DNA of 48,183 nt from contig CAJKNM010000005.1 of assembly GCA_905201285.1 (NCBI GenBank), positions 1 through 48,183 of the forward strand, given 5' to 3'. The position numbers and the translations under genes were made by a program. Under the pieces are notes generated by a model. That model was not told where the DNA came from. It was given only the letters and a program-made list of their open reading frames with translations, and did no database searches. The DNA is from an uncultured Eubacteriales bacterium (GTDB lineage Bacteria > Bacillota > Clostridia > Monoglobales > Monoglobaceae). Numbering within the stretch: position 1 is the stretch's first letter; each line of letters begins with the position of its first letter. Positions 42,482 through 48,183 of this stretch are shown one piece after another.

Positions 42482-42509
42482 TGATAATTAAATACTTTTT
42501 TACTTCTAT

Positions 42510-42538
42510 ATTATAAATTACTCAAATTACGCTGTCAA
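42510..42538 (-). promoter_or_regulatory. Promoter of recA
   Basis: On the minus strand TTGACA (42538-42533), 17 bases, TATAAT (42515-42510): perfect consensus. Confidence 0.85.
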
Positions 42539-42560
42539 GAATAATTTGAGTAATTTATAA
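42511..42560. promoter_or_regulatory. 19-bp perfect inverted repeat around the recA -35 box
   Basis: Left arm 42511-42529 and right arm 42542-42560 are exact inverse complements (core AATTACTCAAATTA / TAATTTGAGTAATT), with a 12-base centre that holds the -35 box. One arm covers the promoter spacer and part of the -10. It may be a repressor operator, or serve as a cinA terminator although no T run follows. Confidence 0.65.
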
Positions 42561-42563
42561 ATA

Positions 42564-43811
42564 TTATTTGGAATTATTTTTTATCAGCTCACGCCTTACC
42601 GCGTCAAGGGCGTATAGGCTTGTGCGTTCCCGAATGGCATCGCGGCTTCCGTTTAAGAGGAGCTTCTTGCTCTCCCACAGACCGTCAGCACAGATTCCGA
42701 TATATACAAGTCCTACCGGCTTTTCGGGAGTTCCGCCGCCCGGACCGGCAATCCCGGTAACGGACACGGCGATGTCAGCGTCCGCCGCTTCCCTTGCCCC
42801 GCGGCACATTTCAAGCGCTGTCTGGGATGAAACAGCACCGTAACTTTTAAGCGTTTCGTGGCTTACGCCGAGAATTTTTTCCTTTTGTTCGTTTGAGTAT
42901 GTCACATAGCTGCAATTAAAACATTCCGACGACCCGGGAATTTCGGTTATCTTTTTCGCCAGCAGACCGCCGGTACAGCTTTCGGCGAAGGTAACCGTCT
43001 TTCCCTGCTCACGCAGGAGCTTAACGACCGTTTCCTGCATAGATGCGTTCTCGCCCTCGGCGTATACACAGTCGCCCAGAATTTCGCGAACCTTTTCTTC
43101 GAGAGGTTTAAGAAGCCTGTCGGCTTCTGATTCGGTTTCGGCCTTTGCGGTCAGCCGAAATTCCATCTCGCCGGGCTTGGCATACGGAGCGATGGTTGGG
43201 TTGGTCTGATTCTCTATCAGGAAATTCACCTTTTCCTCCGCGGCGGATTCGCCCACGCCAAAGACCCGAAGAACCTTTGAGCGTATAACGCTGTCGGCGA
43301 GCTTTTCGAGATACGGCCGAACCTCGTTTAAAAGCATCGGTTTCATCTCGGACGGCGGGCCCGGAAGCATAATTATTGTCGCTTTATCGGTTTCGATTAT
43401 TGCACCGGGAGCGGTTCCGAACTCATTTTTAAGAACTATACAGCCTTCCGGCATATCCGCCTGTTTCAGGTTATTTTTCGGCATATACCTGCCCTGCTTC
43501 TCAAAAATTTCAATCAGCTTCCGTTTGCTCTCCTCGTGCGTCACACATTTAAGACCGCAGAATCGGGCGATGGTCTCCTTGCTCAAATCGTCCTTTGTCG
43601 GGCCGAGTCCGCCTGTGGTGATAATTCCGTCGGCGCGGCCGGCGGCAATTTCAAGAGCCTCACTGAGTCTTTCGGGATTGTCGCCCACTACTGTCGTATA
43701 GTATACGTTCATACCCAGCTCGCTTAAAAGCTGACTTATATCCCTTGCATTTGTGTTGACAATCTGACCGAGCAGAAGCTCTGTTCCTATAGAGATTATT
43801 TCAAAATTCAC
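42564..43811 (-). CDS. cinA: CinA family protein (nicotinamide mononucleotide deamidase)
   Basis: 415 residues, two domains. N-terminal COG1058 molybdopterin-binding-like domain (SIGTELLLGQIVNTNARDIS, GIITTGGLGPTKDD, IMLPGPPSEMKPM) and C-terminal PncC amidase domain (VTFAESCTGGLLAKKITEIPGSS, SVTGIAGPGGGTPEKPVG). In other bacteria it hydrolyses ADP-ribose/NMN and is induced with recA in competence. It starts with GTG at 43811 (GGGAG site). recA follows 155 bases on, as in streptococci and many Clostridia. Confidence 0.95.
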   Translation of the reverse strand: MNFEIISIGTELLLGQIVNTNARDISQLLSELGMNVYYTTVVGDNPERLSEALEIAAGRADGIITTGGLGPTKDDLSKETIARFCGLKCVTHEESKRKLIEIFEKQGRYMPKNNLKQADMPEGCIVLKNEFGTAPGAIIETDKATIIMLPGPPSEMKPMLLNEVRPYLEKLADSVIRSKVLRVFGVGESAAEEKVNFLIENQTNPTIAPYAKPGEMEFRLTAKAETESEADRLLKPLEEKVREILGDCVYAEGENASMQETVVKLLREQGKTVTFAESCTGGLLAKKITEIPGSSECFNCSYVTYSNEQKEKILGVSHETLKSYGAVSSQTALEMCRGAREAADADIAVSVTGIAGPGGGTPEKPVGLVYIGICADGLWESKKLLLNGSRDAIRERTSLYALDAVRRELIKNNSK

Positions 43812-43834
43812 GGTTTTACGCTCCCTTTTTGGAT

Positions 43835-45007
43835 TTATTTGATGATGACAAGCTCCTCGTCCGCTATTGCTTTTGCCATCATACCCTCGGGGTCGGTCAG
43901 AAGCTTCTCGGCCTCTTCGATTTCCGCGACAGAAGGCTTTGTCTTAGGATGCTTAGGCACGAATATCGTACAGCAATCCTCAAAAGGCAGGATAGAGGTT
44001 TCATAGGTGTCAATCTTCTTTGATATAGTTACTATCTCCTCTTTATCCATTCCTATACACGGACGGAATACGGGCATATTTACCGCATTGTCGGTTACAA
44101 CAAGGCTTTCCATCGTCTGACTGGCAACCTGTCCTATGCTCTCGCCGGTGATGAGGGCGCTTGAACCGTTTTGAACCGAAATTTTTTCGGCAATCCTCAT
44201 CATAAGCCGCCGCATAATTATTGTAAGATAATTTTTGGGGCATTTTTCGATTATATCAAGCTGAATCTCGGTGAATGGAACAACGTGAAGCCTGATTTCG
44301 CCGGTGTATGCCGACATTATCCTTGCGAGGTCTATGACCTTTTCCTTCGCCCGGTCGGAGGTGTACGGATGACTGTGGAAGTGAACGGCTTCAAGCCTTA
44401 CGCCGCGCTTTGCGATCATCCAGCCGGCAACGGGGCTGTCTATTCCGCCGCTTAAAAGAAGCGTTGCTCTGCCGGCAGTTCCTATGGGCATTCCGCCGGC
44501 ACCGCTGACCTTGTGAGTGAAGATATACGCCTCTTTTCTAATCTCAATTTGAACAAGAATGTCGGGGTTGTGTACATCCACGCTCAGACCGTCTGTGTTT
44601 TTAAGTATAACGCCGCCCATATGACGGCAAATTTGAGGTGAGTTCATAGGGAACTGCTTGTCCTCACGCTTTGCTTCAACCTTAAAGGTCTTGCCCTTAA
44701 TATCCATCTGTGAAAGACATTCAAGGGTTGTCTTTTCGATGCTTTCAATCGTTTTTTCGCACTTTACCGCCGGGCAGATGTTGACTATGCCAAACACTTT
44801 TGAGAGCCGCTCGACGGCAAGCTCTGTGTCGGCGCTGTCCTCAAGAGGTTCTACATAGATTGTGGACTGCGACTTTCTGACAGAGAACTTGCCGAGCGGC
44901 GCAAGAGCCTTTGCAACATTGCTTATCAGCTGTCTCTCAAACATGGGGCGGTTGAGACCCTTTAATGAAATTTCACCGTATTTTAAAAGAATTATATCTG
45001 CTTTCAT
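43835..45007 (-). CDS. thiI: tRNA 4-thiouridine synthase ThiI
   Basis: 390 residues. Start MKADIILLKYGEISLKGLNRPMFE, ferredoxin-like and THUMP domains to about 165, then the PP-loop ATP pyrophosphatase (LLSGGIDSPVAGWMI). The later CCTIFVPKHPKTKPSV holds candidate Cys residues. There is no C-terminal rhodanese domain, the usual form outside proteobacteria. It uses sulfur from cysteine desulfurase for s4U8 in tRNA and perhaps thiamine. It begins 19 bases after the cysteine desulfurase gene, AAGGAGA site, giving a two-gene sulfur-relay operon. Confidence 0.95.
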   Translation of the reverse strand: MKADIILLKYGEISLKGLNRPMFERQLISNVAKALAPLGKFSVRKSQSTIYVEPLEDSADTELAVERLSKVFGIVNICPAVKCEKTIESIEKTTLECLSQMDIKGKTFKVEAKREDKQFPMNSPQICRHMGGVILKNTDGLSVDVHNPDILVQIEIRKEAYIFTHKVSGAGGMPIGTAGRATLLLSGGIDSPVAGWMIAKRGVRLEAVHFHSHPYTSDRAKEKVIDLARIMSAYTGEIRLHVVPFTEIQLDIIEKCPKNYLTIIMRRLMMRIAEKISVQNGSSALITGESIGQVASQTMESLVVTDNAVNMPVFRPCIGMDKEEIVTISKKIDTYETSILPFEDCCTIFVPKHPKTKPSVAEIEEAEKLLTDPEGMMAKAIADEELVIIK

Positions 45008-45026
45008 AGGTTTATCTCCTTGTAAA

Positions 45027-46172
45027 TTAATTCATATTCAGCCTTCTCAGCCGTGTAACTATGCCGCATACGGCCGAAATCGTCCGGTCTATTTCATCGG
45101 CGGTATTATGCTCTGACAGGCTGAATCTAATGCTTCCGTCAATCATCTTTCGGTCAACACCGATTGAGGTTAAAACATAGCTTGGTTCCTTTTTGTGGCT
45201 GGAACAAGCCGAACCGCTCGACACATAGATTCCCTCGCTTTCAAGCGAATGGAGAAGCACTTCAGAGCGTACACCTCCGAACGAAATATTCAGAATGTGC
45301 GGTGCACAGCACTCGGGGGTGTTGACCCTGACGTTATCAAGCCTTGAACATATGCCGTTTTCAAGTCGCTTGCGCAGAGCCGCCATATTTTTAGCCGACT
45401 CGGGAAGCCTGTGGTTACAGCGCTGTGCCGCAAGGCCGAGGCCGGCGATCCCGGGAACGTTTTCGGTTCCGGGGCGGATTCCGTTCTGCTGACCTCCGCC
45501 AAAGAGTATCGGCGCGAGCTTCGTCCCCTTTCGGATATAAAGAACACCTGTTCCCTTCGGGCCGTGTATCTTGTGTCCGCTTATGCTTATCAGGTCTGCG
45601 CCGAGGCCCTTAGCGGTGCAGGGAACTTTACAATACCCCTGAACCGCGTCAACGTGCATATAGGCATCGGGACATTTTTCTTTGAGTATTGACGACATCC
45701 TTGCTATTGGCTGAACCGTTCCGATTTCGTTGTTGACGAGCATAGCTGTAACAAGAATCGTGTCGGGGCGAATCAGCTCTTCAAAATCCGAAAGTATAAC
45801 CCTTCCGTCGCGGTCAACGGGAACAAAGTCCACGACATAGCCCTCGTCCTCTAAGGAATAGAGCGTGTTGAGCGTTGCCGGGTGTTCAATCGGTGTAGAG
45901 ATGATATGCTTGCCCCTCGCCGCAGAGCATACGCCTTTTATCGCAAGGTTATTTGACTCTGTTCCGCCCGACGTATAAAATATTTCGTCGGTTCGCGCAC
46001 CCAAGGTTTCGGCTATTGCCGCTGTTGCCGCCTTAACTTCCTTCTCGGCGGCAATCCCCAGACGGTGAAGCGATGAAGGATTGCCATAGGTATTTCTCAT
46101 CACATCCGCAACCTTCTCGCACACGCATCTGTAAGGACGCGTAGTAGAACTGTTATCAAGGTATATTTCCAT
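45027..46172 (-). CDS. Cysteine desulfurase (NifS/IscS-like), partner of ThiI
   Basis: 381 residues, PLP-dependent. IYLDNSSTTRPYRCV start, FYTSGGTESNNLAIKGV, VNNEIGTVQPI, HVDAVQGYCKV, SISGHKIHGPKGTG with the PLP Lys, RPGTENVPGIAGLG, and SSGSACSSHKKEPSYVL with the catalytic Cys. It takes sulfur from cysteine as an enzyme-bound persulfide. Its position directly before thiI makes it the dedicated sulfur donor for tRNA thiolation (NifZ type in Bacillus), although an Fe-S role is possible. AAAGGA site; own promoter. Confidence 0.95.
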   Translation of the reverse strand: MEIYLDNSSTTRPYRCVCEKVADVMRNTYGNPSSLHRLGIAAEKEVKAATAAIAETLGARTDEIFYTSGGTESNNLAIKGVCSAARGKHIISTPIEHPATLNTLYSLEDEGYVVDFVPVDRDGRVILSDFEELIRPDTILVTAMLVNNEIGTVQPIARMSSILKEKCPDAYMHVDAVQGYCKVPCTAKGLGADLISISGHKIHGPKGTGVLYIRKGTKLAPILFGGGQQNGIRPGTENVPGIAGLGLAAQRCNHRLPESAKNMAALRKRLENGICSRLDNVRVNTPECCAPHILNISFGGVRSEVLLHSLESEGIYVSSGSACSSHKKEPSYVLTSIGVDRKMIDGSIRFSLSEHNTADEIDRTISAVCGIVTRLRRLNMN

Positions 46173-46235
46173 ATATCATCAATTCCTTTCATATATCGGA
46201 AATTTAGAATTTTGCACATAATTCACTAATTTATT

Positions 46236-46264
46236 ATTGTAACATATTCGAGTTGTTTTTTCAA
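46236..46264 (-). promoter_or_regulatory. Promoter of the cysteine desulfurase-thiI operon
   Basis: On the minus strand TTGAAA (46264-46259), 17 bases, TACAAT (46241-46236). Confidence 0.7.
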
Positions 46265-46359
46265 CCGTTTAATCACTCAAAAGTAAATAAAATTTCTCCC
46301 CTAGTTATAATATGCATTACTCGTCCTCAAAGTGAAAGAACAGAGAGGTTAAAATCTTA

Positions 46360-46388
46360 TTAATACATATAACTGTTAATACATATAA
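46360..46388. repeat. Direct repeat TTAATACATATAA, two copies
   Basis: Identical 13-base copies at 46360-46372 and 46376-46388, a 16-bp period, in the region between divergent genes. May be a regulator site. Confidence 0.45.
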
Positions 46389-46448
46389 TATGTAAGTATT
46401 ATCCCACGCGATTTGACTTAATACAACCAAGTTGTTTAAATTATGGAA

Positions 46449-46477
46449 TTGACAGTTTCCTTAAGAAGTAATAAATT
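46449..46477 (+). promoter_or_regulatory. Candidate promoter of the ACT-hom operon
   Basis: TTGACA at 46449-46454, 17 bases, TAAATT at 46472-46477. It would start transcripts about 25 bases before the TTG start at 46509. Confidence 0.45.
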
Positions 46478-46508
46478 TTAACAAATCAAGAGTGACAATA
46501 TCGGGAAT

Positions 46509-46958
46509 TTGTTGTTGACAATTCCAAAAAAATACTATATAATAAATAAAAATGCGCTACCTTCCGTTTACGAAAAAGTTGTTATGGTAAAAAAACTTTT
46601 GTATACAGGAAAATGTAAAACTGTCAATGAAGCGGCAAAAGAGGCGGGTATTTCGCGAAGCGCCTTTTACAAGTATAAAGACGACGTTTCCGTATATGTT
46701 GACAGCAGTGAATCGCATATACTGTCGCTTAATCTTATACTGAGCGACCAAAAGGGATTGCTTTCCAGTCTACTAACATTATTATCAAATTACGGCGCAA
46801 GTATTCTTACTATAAATCAAAATATTCCGTTTGACGATATTGCTCCCGTTACCGTGTCCCTGACAACACGCGAGCTTACGTGTACACCGGATGAGCTTGT
46901 TGAAATAATTTCAAATGTGAGCGGAATACTTAAAGTTGAAGTAATAGGAAAAAACTGA
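46509..46958 (+). CDS. ACT-domain protein (PheB-like)
   Basis: About 149 residues. The N-terminal part YYIINKNALPSVYEKVVMVKKLL and the small helix-turn-helix AAKEAGISRSAFYKYKD match the PheB/UPF0735 family from its first residues; the rest is an ACT domain (LSLNLILSDQKGLLSSLLTLLSNYGASILTINQNIP). It probably senses an amino acid and regulates threonine/methionine or aromatic synthesis. No ATG precedes the conserved N-terminus in frame, so a TTG (46509, 46512 or 46515) must be the start, with a weak GGGA site. An ATG at 46584 would cut the conserved start. hom follows after 13 bases, as in other Clostridia. Confidence 0.85.
   Translation: MLLTIPKKYYIINKNALPSVYEKVVMVKKLLYTGKCKTVNEAAKEAGISRSAFYKYKDDVSVYVDSSESHILSLNLILSDQKGLLSSLLTLLSNYGASILTINQNIPFDDIAPVTVSLTTRELTCTPDELVEIISNVSGILKVEVIGKN
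46515..46543 (+). promoter_or_regulatory. Consensus promoter-like sequence inside the ACT gene start
   Basis: TTGACA at 46515-46520, 17 bases, TATAAT at 46538-46543. It matches the consensus fully but lies over the first codons of the ACT-domain gene. Confidence 0.4.
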
Positions 46959-46971
46959 AAGGAACAGATTA

Positions 46972-48183
46972 ATGAAAATTGCAGTATTAGGCTACGGTGT
47001 TGTGGGAAGCGGCGTTGTAGAGCTTATGCACAAAAATCCCGAAAGCATTAATGCTAAAGCGGGTACGGATATTGAAATTAAGTATATACTTGATATAAGA
47101 GATTTTGATGACAGCCCGTTTAAAAATCTGTTTACAAAAGATTTTAACGTAATATTAAACGACCCTGAAATTGACGTTGTTGTCGAAGTTATCGGGGGAC
47201 TGAATCCGGCTTATCGGTTTGTAAAGGATTCTCTGCTTGCGGGCAAAAGCGTGGTTACATCAAATAAGGAGCTTGTATCCGTTTACGGTGATGAGCTCTT
47301 GCAGATTGCAAAAGATAATAACAAAAACTTTTTGTTTGAAGCGTCTGTCGGTGGCGGCATACCGATTATCCGGCCCATAAACCAGTGTCTTGCAGCCAAT
47401 GAAATCGAATCTATCTCAGGCATTCTTAACGGAACCACCAATTTTATCCTTACAAAAATGGTTAAGGAAGGTTACTCTTTTGAAGATGCGCTGAAAACTG
47501 CACAACAGCTCGGTTATGCCGAGGCAAATCCGGCAGCGGATATAGAAGGAATTGATTCTTGCAGAAAAATTGCAATTTTGGCATCCCTGGCTTACGGGGA
47601 GCATGTAAATCCCGATAAGGTTCATACCGAGGGAATAACCGAAATAAAGCTTGAAGATATACGTCACGCAGATAAAATGGGATATGCGGTTAAGCTGCTC
47701 GGAACTATACGAAAAAATGACGATAACACGCTGTTTATAATGGTCGCTCCGTTTCTTGTGGAAAAATCAATTCCGCTGTCGGGTGTTGAGGACGTATATA
47801 ACGCAATACTCGTAGAGGGTGACGCGGTGGGAATTTCGCTGTTTTACGGCAGGGGAGCGGGAAAGTTCCCGACGGCGTCTGCGGTTGTTGCGGACATAAT
47901 AGACGCGATAAAGCACGAGGGAAGGGACATGATAACCCTCAACTGGGAGGACAGCTGCGACCGCAGTTTCATTCGCCCGTACAAGAGCGCAAAGGTCAGC
48001 ATGTATGTGAGGATTTCGGCTGAGAACGTGGACAGCCTTAAAGCCACCATCACCGGCATGTTCGGATACGTGGACTTCATCCCGAGAAAGCACCGCTCTA
48101 AGAATGAGCTTGCGTTTATAACCCCCGTGATGCAGGAGTCGGAAATAGACCGCAGGCTCGGAATACTCTCTCAGAGCGCACAG
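46972..48183 (+). CDS. hom: Homoserine dehydrogenase, 3' end beyond the window
   Basis: 404 codons are visible and the frame is open at the window edge. The NAD(P)-binding loop VLGYGVVGSGVVEL is at the start, then SVVTSNKELVS, FEASVGGGIPIIRP, the catalytic region ISGILNGTTNFILTKM and AEANPAADIEGIDSCRK with the substrate-binding Glu/Asp. The C-terminal ACT domain begins near residue 345 (MYVRISAENVDSLKATITGM). It makes homoserine for threonine and methionine. AAAGGA lies 7 bases before the ATG. Directly follows the ACT-domain gene. Confidence 0.95.
   Translation, partial: MKIAVLGYGVVGSGVVELMHKNPESINAKAGTDIEIKYILDIRDFDDSPFKNLFTKDFNVILNDPEIDVVVEVIGGLNPAYRFVKDSLLAGKSVVTSNKELVSVYGDELLQIAKDNNKNFLFEASVGGGIPIIRPINQCLAANEIESISGILNGTTNFILTKMVKEGYSFEDALKTAQQLGYAEANPAADIEGIDSCRKIAILASLAYGEHVNPDKVHTEGITEIKLEDIRHADKMGYAVKLLGTIRKNDDNTLFIMVAPFLVEKSIPLSGVEDVYNAILVEGDAVGISLFYGRGAGKFPTASAVVADIIDAIKHEGRDMITLNWEDSCDRSFIRPYKSAKVSMYVRISAENVDSLKATITGMFGYVDFIPRKHRSKNELAFITPVMQESEIDRRLGILSQSAQ

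Larger units (their letters stand above)
46173..46508. other. 336-base AT-rich divergent intergenic region
   Basis: Holds the cysteine desulfurase promoter on the minus strand, a 13-base direct repeat at 46360-46388, and possible plus-strand promoters for the ACT-domain gene. No T-box or other leader RNA was recognised before the ACT-hom pair. Confidence 0.5.

Noticed and set aside
42409..42563. Bacillus-type LexA box at recA
   Set aside because: No CGAAC-N4-GTTCG match; only the unrelated inverted repeats are present.
46173..46508. T-box or other amino-acid riboswitch before ACT-hom
   Set aside because: No T-box sequence (TGGxACCGCG) or large conserved leader structure is visible.

Overview
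The window looks like a chromosomal segment of an uncultured gut-type Clostridia (Bacillota). The evidence is the gene set: remB, hemZ, ruvX with a DUF1292 gene, yajC next to a TIGR04086 membrane gene, a YkvI-like transporter and rnc/acpP/plsX. Other supports are strong AGGAGG-type ribosome binding sites, frequent GTG/TTG starts, and about fifteen sigma-A-like promoters, nearly all with a 17-bp spacer. No rRNA, tRNA, CRISPR array, transposase, integrase or prophage was seen.

Region by region. (1) 1-7.7 kb is accessory: a clipped small membrane protein, a ~1,100-residue secreted modular protein and two coupled zinc-ribbon proteins on the minus strand; then, on the plus strand, an orphan solute-binding lipoprotein followed by a membrane-spanning LuxR-type regulator. 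(2) 8.2-18.1 kb holds transport and envelope genes: an NhaC-type antiporter, an SH3b-NlpC/P60 hydrolase, yajC, a TIGR04086 protein, a Mn2+ riboswitch with mntP and a CaCA exchanger, a YkvI-like transporter, exonuclease III, a solitary MreB and an SGNH hydrolase. (3) 18.3-23.5 kb is dnaN-recF-remB-gyrB plus a divergent ThyX-fold protein. There is no dnaA and no DnaA-box cluster, so the usual oriC neighbourhood has been split. A ferredoxin and rsmG follow. (4) 24.6-28.8 kb is a minus-strand operon, glyA-rarA-ruvX-deacetylase-DUF1292. It diverges from nth (endonuclease III) through an unusually symmetric bidirectional promoter. (5) 29.7-35.6 kb is recJ-relA-MBL hydrolase-hemZ on the plus strand. 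(6) 35.6-46.2 kb is a long minus-strand series: cysteine desulfurase-thiI-cinA, then recA-recX-rimO-pgsA-plsX, then acpP-rnc-Elp3-like radical SAM, with internal promoters before recA and acpP. (7) 46.5 kb to the end is an ACT-domain protein and homoserine dehydrogenase, the latter cut by the window edge.

Genes that work together: recF, recJ, recA, recX, rarA, ruvX, nth and xth give a dense DNA replication and repair theme. Cysteine desulfurase supplies sulfur to ThiI. plsX, acpP and pgsA serve phospholipid synthesis. MntP and the CaCA exchanger appear to be co-controlled by manganese.

The most interesting signals are: the orphan binding protein/transmembrane LuxR pair behind a long structured leader; a ThyX homologue that has lost the RHR signature; a 19-bp perfect inverted repeat that brackets the recA -35 box; the glyA/nth promoters that share a palindromic -10; and a Mn riboswitch in front of a two-exporter operon.
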